From Idiomarina piscisalsi (GTDB taxonomy: Bacteria > Pseudomonadota > Gammaproteobacteria > Enterobacterales > Alteromonadaceae), in NCBI RefSeq assembly GCF_002211765.1, contig NZ_CP022133.1, positions 248,001 through 312,000 of the forward strand: DNA of 64,000 nt, read 5' to 3'. Under the pieces are notes generated by a model. It had not been told where the DNA came from. It made no database searches and saw only the letters and a list, made by a program, of their open reading frames with translations. This document shows positions 8,840-18,098 of the stretch, in pieces (the stretch's first letter is position 1; the number at the start of each line of letters is the position of its first letter). A program made the position numbers and the translations under genes.

Positions 8840-10044
8840 CTGATGGCGAGGCGGCACCACTGACTGGCATCGATGTATAATTGACCAACATTAGTCCCGT
8901 TCATTTTTTGTTTTAACGGATGCTTTTCCAGTTTGTCCCACTTACCGCGTTCATACAGCTCGGTCATTTCCAGTAAAAAGCCCCAGGCACCCTCACGTTT
9001 TAATAGGGCGCGTTCGATGTCTTTCGACACAGGAAGCTGCTTTAATATGTCTTCCATAGAGACACCTAAAATAACATCCAGTAATGACAGCATGCCCGTT
9101 AAAAACGCAGCAGAATGGTACTTCTCGCTAAGAATTTCAGCACTAATAAGCTCCATAAACCGTGCACGGGTAATTGACTTTATGGTCAGCTCTTCGGGCT
9201 CGCCTGCAGACACATTGGCCAAAACCACCAGTGTGATGAAACGCTTTATCTCATTGGTGCCTAAATAGGCCAACGCGTGCTGTATAGTTTCTATTCGTTT
9301 GCGGCCACCGTGCAAGGCACTGTTGACCAGCTTTAGCAAACTGTAGGTGAGTGATAAGTCTTGCTCGATAATCTGCCGCAACGCCTTTAAATCAATATCG
9401 TCTTTGTGGGTCTCTTTCAGCAGTGTCAGCATGCTGAGTCGGTTGGGAGACAGTGACTTTCGTTGAAGTACTTGCGGTTGCTCAAAGAAGAATCCCTGAA
9501 AGTAGTCAAAACCGAGCTCCAGACAGCGTTCAAACTCTTCTCTGGTTTCGACGCGCTCCGCAAGTAACGGAACGCCTTGCTCTTTGAAGTATTTTATCTT
9601 GTCATCCAGAGCCAGCCCCTGCTCCTGAATATCAATTTTGACCATATTGATCATGGGAATGACGGGCTCCCACTGATTATCGAAGTCGTGATCATCAAGG
9701 GCGATGCGATAACCTTTTGATTTGGCGGAGTTGCAGGCTTTTAATAAGGGCTCGTCGACACCAACGGTTTCAAGCAACTCCACCCAGACCGTTCGGGCAT
9801 TAAGAAAAGACGGGAAGTCATTCAACAACGTTTGCGCATGAAAATTAATAAACGCCTGCTTGCCCATACACAAGGTTTGAATGTCACCCAGTAAGTGCTG
9901 TTCGAGCAAAAGCTTTGATGTGGCTTCGTTGGGATCAATATTCGGGAAGCTGTTTGCTTCACTGTCGCGAAACAATAATTCGTACCCGTAAACTCTTTGG
10001 TCGCGGGTAAGAATCGGTTGTCTGGCGATGTACGAATATGACAT
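8836..10044 (-). CDS. EAL/HDOD signalling protein (YuxH type)
   Basis: 402 residues with an N-terminal EAL-like fold (about 1-200) and a C-terminal HDOD domain (about 200-390). The EAL signature is degenerate (E22-L-L-F, in GYELLFRD), although later elements such as ALDDHDF and KIDIQ remain. It is more likely a c-di-GMP sensor or scaffold than an active phosphodiesterase. The HDOD part has the IIEQDLSLTYSLLKLVN and HALAYLGTNEIKRF blocks. Related proteins such as Vibrio CdgJ affect motility and biofilm. It is monocistronic, facing trmH divergently. Confidence 0.9.
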   Translation of the reverse strand: MSYSYIARQPILTRDQRVYGYELLFRDSEANSFPNIDPNEATSKLLLEQHLLGDIQTLCMGKQAFINFHAQTLLNDFPSFLNARTVWVELLETVGVDEPLLKACNSAKSKGYRIALDDHDFDNQWEPVIPMINMVKIDIQEQGLALDDKIKYFKEQGVPLLAERVETREEFERCLELGFDYFQGFFFEQPQVLQRKSLSPNRLSMLTLLKETHKDDIDLKALRQIIEQDLSLTYSLLKLVNSALHGGRKRIETIQHALAYLGTNEIKRFITLVVLANVSAGEPEELTIKSITRARFMELISAEILSEKYHSAAFLTGMLSLLDVILGVSMEDILKQLPVSKDIERALLKREGAWGFLLEMTELYERGKWDKLEKHPLKQKMNGTNVGQLYIDASQWCRLAIS

Positions 10045-10138
10045 TCAATGTCCTGTTTTGTGTCGTTGTTTTCGGTTAGGACTGATTCACTGACTCGGGT
10101 ATACTGCTAATAATTAGTTCTTTTTTCGAAAAAATGCA

Positions 10139-10822
10139 ATGAGTCCCGAACGCTATTTAAGAATTAACCAAATGCTTGATAAACGCCAGCCTGACTTAAC
10201 GGTAATTATGGAGAATGTTCATAAGAACCATAATTTGTCAGCGGTCGTGCGCTCTGCCGACGCAGTGGGTGTACATGAAATGCATGCGGTATGGCTGACT
10301 AAAAAGGCAAGACTATCGGGTGGCACTGCACTAGGCAGTCAAAACTGGGTGAAAATTCATAATCACCGGTCTATGGATGACGCTATAAGCACTGTGCGTG
10401 AGCAGGGAATGCAGATTGTGGTGACGCACTTATCAGAGCATTCAGTCGACTTCAGAGACATTGATTACACAAAACCAACGGCTATTCTACTTGGGCAGGA
10501 AAAGTACGGGGTGACTGAGCAGGCGTTGGCGCAAGCTGACCATCATGTGATGATACCCATGGTGGGAATGGTGCAGTCGTTGAATGTGTCAGTGGCAGGA
10601 GCGGTAATGTTTTATGAAGCACAGCGTCAGCGTGAACTGGCCGGTATGTATCAGTCGCCTCAAATGAGTGCGCAAGAGCGTCACCGAGTGCTTTTTGAGG
10701 GTGGCCACCCCATTTATGCGAAAGCGTGTAAACGCAAAGGCATAGCTTATCCTGAGCTCGATGAAAGCGGTCAAATTATGGCGGATGAGACTTGGTGGCA
10801 AAGCATGCGGGAAAAACGTTAA
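10139..10822 (+). CDS. trmH: tRNA (guanosine(18)-2'-O)-methyltransferase
   Basis: This SPOUT-class enzyme methylates the ribose of G18 in the tRNA D-loop using S-adenosylmethionine. At 227 residues it nearly equals E. coli TrmH (229). The catalytic block NHNLSAVVRSADA lies at residues 30-42, with the arginine at 38. The knot motifs LLGQEKYGV and IPMVGMVQSLNVSVAGAV are intact, and a C-terminal extension typical of TrmH follows. It lies nine bases before recG, as in many gammaproteobacteria. In E. coli it follows spoT directly; here 5.4 kb intervenes. Confidence 0.97.
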   Translation: MSPERYLRINQMLDKRQPDLTVIMENVHKNHNLSAVVRSADAVGVHEMHAVWLTKKARLSGGTALGSQNWVKIHNHRSMDDAISTVREQGMQIVVTHLSEHSVDFRDIDYTKPTAILLGQEKYGVTEQALAQADHHVMIPMVGMVQSLNVSVAGAVMFYEAQRQRELAGMYQSPQMSAQERHRVLFEGGHPIYAKACKRKGIAYPELDESGQIMADETWWQSMREKR

Positions 10823-10831
10823 GGGGGCATT

Positions 10832-12913
10832 GTGCCGGAAAACGGGCTGCACCGAATTCCATTAACGGTGCTAAAAGGCGTTGGAGACAAAGTAGCGGTT
10901 AAGCTGAAAAAGCTTGGGCTTGAGTCTGTCAGTGACGCGTTATTGCACCTGCCGCTTCGTTACGAAGATCGCACCCGTATTGAATCGGTCGCTCAGCTGC
11001 GCCAAGGCATGTCGACGAATGTGTTGGTCACTGTCAGGCATGCTGATATTAAATATGGTCGTCGGCGTATGTTGATCTGTCAGGCGTCGGACGACACCGG
11101 CAGCATCTCGTTGCGGTTCTTTCAATTCAGTGCCGCTCAGTTGAAGCAGTTTGCCGCCGGGACAAAGATTCTGGCATTCGGTGAAGTGCGGCGCGGTATG
11201 ACTGGATGGGAGATGATTCACCCGGAATACAAAGTGATGCGGGGGGACGACGCTGTGCCCACCGAAGATACGCTGACACCGGTATACCCTATGACTGAAG
11301 GGGTCACTCAAGGGCTACTAAGAAAGGTCATAGAGCAAGCACTGAGTTACTTAACCCCGGGAGCCTTACCTGAGTTACTCCCCAATGCGTTGCAGCCACA
11401 TCATTTATCATTGGAACAGGCTATTTTAACGCTTCATAAGCCTCCGAAAGACGTGTCTCTGCAAGCGCTTGAACAAGGTGAACACCCTGCCCAGCAGCGG
11501 CTGGCCATGGAAGAGCTTATTGCTCACCAATTAAGTATGCTGCAACTGCGACACTCGAAACAGCAGCAAGCCGGCTTTAAAGTGGCGGGTTCAGGGCGTT
11601 TAACTCAGCCCTTTTTAAGCCAGCTTCCGTTTTCTCCGACTAATGCACAACAGCGTGTAGTGGATGAAATTACCGGTGATATGGCTCAGGGCGCCCCTAT
11701 GATGCGGCTTGTGCAGGGCGATGTCGGCTCAGGTAAAACACTGGTGGCTGCGCTGAGCGCCTTAGCGCCTATTGAGGCAGGATATCAGGTTGCGCTAATG
11801 GCCCCCACCGAACTGCTGTCCGAGCAACACGCCATTACGTTCGAGCAGTGGTTAAGCCCGCTGGGCGTTAATGTTGCCTGGTTAAGCGGTAAGTCGAAAG
11901 GCAAATGTCGTACCGAGCTACTCGACCAATTAAAGGCCGGCGATATTCATCTGTTAGTGGGTACTCACGCGCTTTTCCAAAATGACGTTGAATATCAGAA
12001 CCTGGCGTTAGTTATTATTGATGAACAGCACCGTTTTGGGGTACATCAACGGTTACAATTGCGGGAGAAAGGTATTCAGGCGGGTGTGCATCCGCACCAA
12101 TTAATTATGACGGCAACGCCAATACCCCGAACATTAGCCATGACGGCTTATGCGGACTTGGCCACGTCCATTATCGACGAATTGCCGCCGGGGCGAACCC
12201 CGGTGACAACGGTGGCGGTGCCGGATACACGACGACAGGACGTAGTCGAGCGCGTGCGGGACGTGTGTCAAAGCGAAGGCCGGCAAGCGTATTGGGTGTG
12301 TACGCTTATTGAAGAGTCTGATGTATTGGAATGCCAGGCAGCGGAGGACACCGCTAACGATCTTCAAGAGCAATTGCCGGGGTTAAATATCGGATTAGTG
12401 CATGGCCGCCTCAAGCATGAACAGAAAGAACAGGTTATGCAGGCATTTAAGGCGGGTGACGTTGATCTTTTGGTGGCAACAACGGTTATTGAAGTCGGAG
12501 TGGATGTCCCCAATGCGTCGTTGATGATCATTGAAAACCCGGAGCGCCTTGGTTTAGCGCAGTTGCATCAGTTGCGGGGGCGTGTTGGTAGAGGTTCGGT
12601 GGCCAGCCACTGTGTACTGCTTTATCACAGCCCGCTGTCGCAAACGGCCCAGCAGCGGCTGGGCGTCTTGCGTGAAAGTAACGACGGCTTTGTGATTGCC
12701 CAGAAGGATTTAGAAATTCGTGGACCGGGTGAATTGCTTGGTCATCGACAGACCGGTTTGGCGGCATTGAAAGTGGCGGACTTAGAGCGTGACGAGCCGC
12801 TTATTCCGGAAGCTCAGCGAATTGCTGAAATTGTATTGAAAGAGTATCCGCAAAGCGCAAATGCGCTGATTGAGCGGTGGTTACCAAGGCGTGACCACTA
12901 TGCTCAAGTGTGA
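10832..12913 (+). CDS. recG: ATP-dependent DNA helicase RecG
   Basis: RecG remodels stalled forks and branched DNA such as Holliday junctions and D- or R-loops. It is 693 residues, equal to E. coli RecG. The N-terminal wedge (OB-fold) domain begins with LTVLKGVGDKVAVKLKKLG. Helicase motifs include Walker A GDVGSGKT, motif II IIDEQHRFG, motif III TATPIPRT, and motif VI HQLRGRVGRG with the RecG-specific TRG region after it. The start is GTG at 10832, preceded by AAGGGGG. Downstream is a separate operon beginning with ubiE. Confidence 0.98.
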   Translation: MPENGLHRIPLTVLKGVGDKVAVKLKKLGLESVSDALLHLPLRYEDRTRIESVAQLRQGMSTNVLVTVRHADIKYGRRRMLICQASDDTGSISLRFFQFSAAQLKQFAAGTKILAFGEVRRGMTGWEMIHPEYKVMRGDDAVPTEDTLTPVYPMTEGVTQGLLRKVIEQALSYLTPGALPELLPNALQPHHLSLEQAILTLHKPPKDVSLQALEQGEHPAQQRLAMEELIAHQLSMLQLRHSKQQQAGFKVAGSGRLTQPFLSQLPFSPTNAQQRVVDEITGDMAQGAPMMRLVQGDVGSGKTLVAALSALAPIEAGYQVALMAPTELLSEQHAITFEQWLSPLGVNVAWLSGKSKGKCRTELLDQLKAGDIHLLVGTHALFQNDVEYQNLALVIIDEQHRFGVHQRLQLREKGIQAGVHPHQLIMTATPIPRTLAMTAYADLATSIIDELPPGRTPVTTVAVPDTRRQDVVERVRDVCQSEGRQAYWVCTLIEESDVLECQAAEDTANDLQEQLPGLNIGLVHGRLKHEQKEQVMQAFKAGDVDLLVATTVIEVGVDVPNASLMIIENPERLGLAQLHQLRGRVGRGSVASHCVLLYHSPLSQTAQQRLGVLRESNDGFVIAQKDLEIRGPGELLGHRQTGLAALKVADLERDEPLIPEAQRIAEIVLKEYPQSANALIERWLPRRDHYAQV

Positions 12914-12955
12914 ACATCAAGTACACTACAGGAAATTGAGTTCGGGACAGTTTGA

Positions 12956-13711
12956 ATGAACGATAGAAAAGATGATTCGATAGATTTTGGCTACCAAAAA
13001 GTGGCCAGAAGTGAAAAGAAAAACCTGGTCGCCAACGTGTTTCAATCGGTTGCGGCGAAATACGATGTCATGAACGACTTAATGTCGTTTGGCATTCATC
13101 GGTTATGGAAACGTTACACCATTGATTGTAGCGGTGTTCGTAAAGGTATGAAAATACTGGACATTGCTGGTGGTACAGGCGACTTAACCGCGCAATTTTC
13201 GCGCCGGGTGGGTCCGGAAGGTGAAGTGGTGTTAGCGGACATTAATGACGCTATGTTAAAAGTTGGCCGCGACAAACTGCGTGACAGAGGTGTTGTTGGC
13301 AACGTGCGTTACGTGCAGGCAGACGCGGAAGAATTGCCGTTTGACGACAATACTTTCGATGTTATTACCATTGCTTTTGGTCTGCGTAACGTGACCGACA
13401 AAGACAAAGCATTGCGCTCTATGTTGCGTGTTTTAAAGCCTGGCGGTCGACTGTTAATTCTGGAGTTTTCTAAACCTGTATCAGCCACCTTAAATCAGCT
13501 GTACGACTTTTACTCGTTTAATATACTGCCCAAAATGGGGCTGGTGGTTGCGAATGACGCCGATAGTTATCAGTATCTGGCGGAATCGATCCGTATGCAC
13601 CCTGATCAGAACACTCTAAAGTCGATGATGGAAACCGCCGGCTACGAAAAAGTCGACTATCAAAATATGACAGGCGGTGTTGTCGCTCTGCATAGAGGAT
13701 ATAAGTTCTAA
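12956..13711 (+). CDS. ubiE: Ubiquinone/menaquinone C-methyltransferase
   Basis: This SAM-dependent enzyme methylates the quinone ring carbon (2-octaprenyl-6-methoxy-benzoquinol, or demethylmenaquinol). At 251 residues it has the same length as E. coli UbiE. SAM motif I is present as [14 protein letters not shown], followed by ADINDAML and the family blocks [13 protein letters not shown] and [13 protein letters not shown]. It opens the ubiE-ubiJ-ubiB-tatABC-tatD run and overlaps ubiJ by one base. Confidence 0.98.
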   Translation: MNDRKDDSIDFGYQKVARSEKKNLVANVFQSVAAKYDVMNDLMSFGIHRLWKRYTIDCSGVRKGMKILDIAGGTGDLTAQFSRRVGPEGEVVLADINDAMLKVGRDKLRDRGVVGNVRYVQADAEELPFDDNTFDVITIAFGLRNVTDKDKALRSMLRVLKPGGRLLILEFSKPVSATLNQLYDFYSFNILPKMGLVVANDADSYQYLAESIRMHPDQNTLKSMMETAGYEKVDYQNMTGGVVALHRGYKF

Positions 13712-14316
13712 TGACGTTATTACCGCTATTGCCAACGGTTCTGTTTGAGAAGTTAGCAAATTCGCTGTTAAAAAAAGACGCGCAAAGCTCTGAAAGACTG
13801 CGCCGTTTAGCGGGTAAACGCGTTCGGCTGAAACTTAAAGAGTTACCATTTACAACCACCGTTAGTGTGGATGAAGCGGGTATTTATATCAGCACGGCGG
13901 ATAGCGATGACGTTGACTGCTGCATAAGCACTGAACTTGGCGTTTTACCGGAACTGCAGGATACCGCCAATTTAACGCGTCTAATTAAGGCTGATCAGCT
14001 CGATATTGATGGCGACCCTATGTTGGCGCAACAACTGGTGGGCTTGTTTAAGTCGCTGGATGTCGACTGGGAAGCCGAATTGGCGAATACGCTCGGAGAT
14101 GCCCCCGCACATTGGTTCATGAAACTGTGGCACAAAAGTCGAAGCCACGTCGAGAAAAGGTTGGAAGAAAGTAAACGTTGGTTTAAAGGCGTTGTCACAG
14201 ATGAGAAACAGTTGCTTCCAACGCGCGAAGAATTTAATGAATTCAAAGACAATATGCAGCAATTGCGTGCAAAAGTAGAGCGCCTGCAAAGGCAGTTCGG
14301 GGAAAGGAAGAGCTAA
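13711..14316 (+). CDS. ubiJ: Ubiquinone biosynthesis accessory factor UbiJ (SCP2 domain)
   Basis: 201 residues, the same as E. coli UbiJ (YigP). The N-terminal half is an SCP2-like lipid-binding domain, and the C-terminal part (about 135-200) is a charged, probably coiled-coil tail ([19 protein letters not shown]). UbiJ binds ubiquinone intermediates and helps organise the soluble Ubi complex. It is joined to ubiE and ubiB by one-base TAATG overlaps, implying translational coupling and fixed ratios. Confidence 0.95.
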   Translation: MTLLPLLPTVLFEKLANSLLKKDAQSSERLRRLAGKRVRLKLKELPFTTTVSVDEAGIYISTADSDDVDCCISTELGVLPELQDTANLTRLIKADQLDIDGDPMLAQQLVGLFKSLDVDWEAELANTLGDAPAHWFMKLWHKSRSHVEKRLEESKRWFKGVVTDEKQLLPTREEFNEFKDNMQQLRAKVERLQRQFGERKS

Positions 14317-15974
14317 TGCGGACTCGGCGTTTTTACAAAATCACTAAAACCTTACTGACTTACGGGCTGGATGACTTAATTCCGGCTCGTTGGCTACCCT
14401 GGACGATACGCTTAGGTCGTCATGCGTTATTCTGGATGCCGAATAAGCACAAAGACAAACCGGCTGGGGTTCGCCTAAGGTTAGCGTTGGAACAGCTGGG
14501 GCCAGTTTGGGTTAAATTTGGTCAAATGCTGTCAACTCGCCGTGACTTACTGCCGCCGGATATTGCTATTGAGCTGGCGCGCTTGCAGGACAAGGTACCG
14601 CCATTCAACGGTGAAGCGGCCCAGAAGATCATTGAGAAGTCGTTAAACCTGAATAGTATCGACGATTGTTTTATTGATTTTGACACGACACCTTTGGCTT
14701 CGGCCTCGATTGCCCAAGTGCATACTGCGCAGCTAAAACAGGCGGACGATATTGTCGACGTGGTCATTAAAGTCATTCGGCCAGATATTCGTGAAACCAT
14801 TCATGCCGACCTTGAGTTGATGGAAACACTGGCCTCTGTGGCGGCGCGACACCTGCCCGACGGGCGTCGGCTAAAGCCCAAAGAAGTGGTTAAAGAATAC
14901 CGTAAGACATTGCTAGACGAGTTGGACTTATTGCGTGAAGCGGGCAATGCGATTCAGCTTAAGCGTAACTTTGAAAACTCTGACATGCTCTATATTCCGG
15001 TGGTTTACAGTGACTACAGCCGCCATAACGTAATGGTGATGGAGCGCATTGACGGCATACCGGTGAGCGATGTTGATACTCTGCGAGCCCGTGGTGTCGA
15101 TATGAAAAAGCTGGCCGAGCGCGGTGTTGAAGTGTTCTTTACACAAGTATTCCGCGACAGCTTCTTTCACGCCGACATGCATCCTGGCAATATTTTTGTC
15201 GCCAAAGACGACCCGTTGCACCCACGCTATATTGGCATCGATTTTGGTATTGTCGGTACCCTGAACAGGGACGACAAACGCTATTTGGCGGAAAACTTTT
15301 TGGCCTTTTTTAATCGCGACTATCGTAAAGTCGCTGAGCTGCATGTTGACTCCGGTTGGGTACCCCGCCACACCAATATCGAAGAGTTCGAATCGGCGAT
15401 TCGCACGGTTTGTGAGCCTATCTTCGAAAAGCCACTGGCGGAAATTTCGTTCGGGCATGTGCTTATTAATTTGTTCAATACCGCCCGCCGGTTTGAAATG
15501 GAAGTGCAGCCGCAGCTAGTGCTACTGCAAAAGACGTTGCTTTACATTGAAGGCTTAGGACGTCAGCTTTACCCCGAGCTGGACTTGTGGAAAACCGCAA
15601 AACCTTTCCTTGAGCGCTGGATGAATGAGCAATTAGGTTGGCGTGCCGTTGTTCGCTCGGTAAAAGAAAATGCGCCTTACTGGGCGGAAAAAATGCCGGA
15701 AATTCCGAACATGATTTATGACAGTCTGCGCCAGTATCAAACGCAACCTAAGCAAAATGACTATCGTTGGCAAGCGCTGCTTCGCGCGCAAAAGCAGGCC
15801 TCAACGTTAACCTTCTGGACCGTGTTAAGTGCCAGCGGACTCATTTGTACCACGCTATTATGGACGGACACCGAATTGTCGGCGCCAACTATCGGCTCTG
15901 GTATAATAACGATATTACTAGCCGTCATGGCCTGGCGAAGCCGGCCGAAAACGTCGAACGGCGAATTTAACTAA
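14316..15974 (+). CDS. ubiB: Ubiquinone biosynthesis atypical kinase/ATPase UbiB
   Basis: UbiB (552 residues; 546 in E. coli) is an ADCK/COQ8-type protein-kinase-like ATPase needed for ubiquinone synthesis. Family signatures are clear: KFGQ at residues 67-70 (KxGQ motif), the alanine-rich loop [20 protein letters not shown] and DFGIVG. Two C-terminal hydrophobic helices (around [18 protein letters not shown] and [15 protein letters not shown]) anchor it to the inner membrane. It is coupled to ubiJ by a one-base overlap and followed after 20 bases by tatA. Confidence 0.98.
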   Translation: MRTRRFYKITKTLLTYGLDDLIPARWLPWTIRLGRHALFWMPNKHKDKPAGVRLRLALEQLGPVWVKFGQMLSTRRDLLPPDIAIELARLQDKVPPFNGEAAQKIIEKSLNLNSIDDCFIDFDTTPLASASIAQVHTAQLKQADDIVDVVIKVIRPDIRETIHADLELMETLASVAARHLPDGRRLKPKEVVKEYRKTLLDELDLLREAGNAIQLKRNFENSDMLYIPVVYSDYSRHNVMVMERIDGIPVSDVDTLRARGVDMKKLAERGVEVFFTQVFRDSFFHADMHPGNIFVAKDDPLHPRYIGIDFGIVGTLNRDDKRYLAENFLAFFNRDYRKVAELHVDSGWVPRHTNIEEFESAIRTVCEPIFEKPLAEISFGHVLINLFNTARRFEMEVQPQLVLLQKTLLYIEGLGRQLYPELDLWKTAKPFLERWMNEQLGWRAVVRSVKENAPYWAEKMPEIPNMIYDSLRQYQTQPKQNDYRWQALLRAQKQASTLTFWTVLSASGLICTTLLWTDTELSAPTIGSGIITILLAVMAWRSRPKTSNGEFN

Positions 15975-15994
15975 AAACGATTATAGGAAAGCAC

Positions 15995-16219
15995 ATGGGT
16001 ATATCACCTTGGCAGTTACTGATTCTGCTCGTTATTGTTGTTTTACTGTTTGGCACCAAGCGCTTGCGCAACATGGGCTCAGACTTGGGTAATGCCGTAA
16101 AAGGCTTCAAAAAGTCAATGAATGATGAAGCTGACAACAAAGACGATAAAGAAAAAAAGAAAGAGTCGCTGCAAGACAAAGAGCAACATGACGACTCGGA
16201 TACATCCGGAAAATCGTAA
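15995..16219 (+). CDS. tatA: Sec-independent translocase subunit TatA
   Basis: 74 residues. A single N-terminal membrane helix (about 6-20) ends in the FG hinge (F19-G20), followed by an amphipathic helix ([17 protein letters not shown]) and a highly charged K/D/E tail. TatA oligomerises to form the passage for folded twin-arginine substrates. The order tatA-tatB-tatC is standard, and the tatB ATG follows the stop immediately. Confidence 0.97.
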   Translation: MGISPWQLLILLVIVVLLFGTKRLRNMGSDLGNAVKGFKKSMNDEADNKDDKEKKKESLQDKEQHDDSDTSGKS

Positions 16220-16570
16220 ATGTTCGATATTGGCTTTTGGGAGTTATTGCTGATAGCAATTGTCGGGCTGCTGGTACTTGGGCCCGAGCGGCTCCCTTCT
16301 GCCATTCGTGGCTTCCAACGTATGCTTAGCGGTGTGCGCCAATACACGCAAAAAGTCCAAAGTGAACTCGATCATGAACTTCGTATTAAAGAGTTGCACG
16401 AGCACTTAAAACAGGCCGAAAGTCAGGATCTCGAAAATCTTAGCCCTGAATTGCAACGCTCGCTGGTTGAACTGAGAAATGCCGCCGCTGACGTTCAACG
16501 TCCCTATTCGAAAAAGCCAGATGACTCAAATTCACCGAATACGGCAGATAAGAGCAGGGACAGTGAATGA
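16220..16570 (+). CDS. tatB: Sec-independent translocase subunit TatB
   Basis: 116 residues, shorter than E. coli TatB (171). An N-terminal membrane helix contains the conserved glutamate E8 ([11 protein letters not shown]) and is followed by the GPERLP hinge (residues 21-26), which separates TatB from TatA. A long amphipathic or coiled helix and a polar tail come after. With TatC it forms the signal-peptide receptor complex. It begins directly after the tatA stop and overlaps tatC by four bases (ATGA). Confidence 0.97.
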   Translation: MFDIGFWELLLIAIVGLLVLGPERLPSAIRGFQRMLSGVRQYTQKVQSELDHELRIKELHEHLKQAESQDLENLSPELQRSLVELRNAAADVQRPYSKKPDDSNSPNTADKSRDSE

Positions 16571-17310
16571 GTGACTCACCGTTACTGAACCACTTGCTGG
16601 AATTGCGTAATCGACTGTTGCGGTCGGTGCTCGTGGTGTTGGTGGTGTTTGCGGCATTGGCTTATTTTGCTAATGATCTTTATAACTTGCTTGCGCAGCC
16701 GCTGCTAGTGGCCCTGCCTGACGATGCTCAGATGATAGCAACCGATGTGGCCGCTCCCTTTTTTACGCCCTTCAAACTGACATTTGTCATCGCATTGGCG
16801 CTCGCCATACCCTATTTGTTATGGCAACTCTGGGCCTTTATTGCCCCCGGTCTGTACCGAAAAGAAAAGCGTTTAGTGGTACCGCTACTGGTGAGCAGTA
16901 CGTTGTTGTTTTATGCAGGCATTTCGTTTGCGTATTTTGTGGTGTTGCCCATTGCCATGGCCTTTTTTACCGGCGCTGCTCCTGAGGGTGTTACGGTTGC
17001 GACGGATATAAGCCGTTACCTTGATTTCGTCCTGGCCATATTTATGGCCTTTGGTATTGCGTTTGAAACGCCTGTTGCCATTATGCTGCTGATATGGAGC
17101 GGTGTCAGTACTCGCGAATCGTTGGCACGTAAACGTCCCTATATTATTGTGGGGGCGTTTACTGTCGGTATGCTGTTAACGCCGCCGGACGTTATTTCGC
17201 AAACTTTACTGGCTATTCCCATGTGGCTGCTGTTTGAGCTGGGTTTGCAAATAAGTCGCTGGTACACACCCGCAAAGTCGAATGACAAAGAACAGGCTGA
17301 TGAGGCTTAA
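16567..17310 (+). CDS. tatC: Sec-independent translocase subunit TatC
   Basis: 247 residues with six membrane helices. The N-terminal signal-recognition element [11 protein letters not shown] (E12, R14) corresponds to the conserved region that reads twin-arginine signal peptides. The family blocks [21 protein letters not shown] and the [21 protein letters not shown] stretch are intact. TatC is the core receptor for folded, often cofactor-containing, exported proteins. It overlaps tatB by four bases and precedes tatD by two. Confidence 0.98.
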   Translation: MSDSPLLNHLLELRNRLLRSVLVVLVVFAALAYFANDLYNLLAQPLLVALPDDAQMIATDVAAPFFTPFKLTFVIALALAIPYLLWQLWAFIAPGLYRKEKRLVVPLLVSSTLLFYAGISFAYFVVLPIAMAFFTGAAPEGVTVATDISRYLDFVLAIFMAFGIAFETPVAIMLLIWSGVSTRESLARKRPYIIVGAFTVGMLLTPPDVISQTLLAIPMWLLFELGLQISRWYTPAKSNDKEQADEA

Positions 17311-17312
17311 CG

Positions 17313-18092
17313 ATGTGGTTTGATGCTGGAGTGAATTTAACCAACAAACGGTTATTGAAGGCGTTGCCTGAAGTGATGGAGGCTGCGGAAAAAGCTAGAG
17401 TGGCAAGGCAGCTTATTATAGCGACCTCGCTCGAAGAAACGCGAGAAGCGATAAAGCTTTGTGAGCAATACCCACAGCAGTTAGTAATGACTGCTGGTAT
17501 TCACCCCCATGACGCTGGAGAAGCCCCCGAAAGTTTTGCTGATGAGTTGAGAGCACTTGCTGAGCACAAAGCTGTTGTTGCTATTGGCGAGTGCGGGCTG
17601 GACTTTAACCGAAATTATTCGCCTCAAGACACTCAGGAACAAGTATTCGTTGCGCAAATAAAGTTAGCGAATGAGCTTAACTTGCCGTTATACCTCCACG
17701 AGCGAGACGCTATTGATAAACAAATTGAATTGTTGAACCGCTACTGCGATGATGACACAACTTGTTTAACGCATTGCTTTACTGGCGGGCCAGCAGAATT
17801 AGAGCGGTATTTGGAGAGAGGTCACTGGTTTGGCGTAACAGGGTGGATTTGTGATGAACGTCGTAACAGCGAATTACTGGCCGCTTTGCCGAGTATTCCG
17901 CTTGAGCGTTTAGTACTGGAAACCGATGCACCGTTTTTACTGCCCCGAGGCATTAAGCCGCGTCCTAAAATGAATGCGCCAAAGTATTTACCGGTGATTG
18001 GGGCTGCAGTAGCAGAGGCGCTGGATATATCGGCGGAAGCATTGGCGGAACAAACCACTGAAAACGCCAAGCGATTATTTAACTTAGGGTAA
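17313..18092 (+). CDS. tatD: TatD family metal-dependent DNase
   Basis: 259 residues (260 in E. coli), an amidohydrolase-fold metallonuclease with 3'-5' exonuclease activity reported for E. coli TatD and a proposed part in DNA repair or quality control. Visible metal-site blocks are GIHPHDA, IGECGLDFNRN, LTHCFTG and LETDAPFLLPRG. It follows tatC by two bases and is in the same transcript, although it is not needed for Tat export in E. coli. Confidence 0.96.
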   Translation: MWFDAGVNLTNKRLLKALPEVMEAAEKARVARQLIIATSLEETREAIKLCEQYPQQLVMTAGIHPHDAGEAPESFADELRALAEHKAVVAIGECGLDFNRNYSPQDTQEQVFVAQIKLANELNLPLYLHERDAIDKQIELLNRYCDDDTTCLTHCFTGGPAELERYLERGHWFGVTGWICDERRNSELLAALPSIPLERLVLETDAPFLLPRGIKPRPKMNAPKYLPVIGAAVAEALDISAEALAEQTTENAKRLFNLG

Positions 18093-18098
18093 CTTGTA

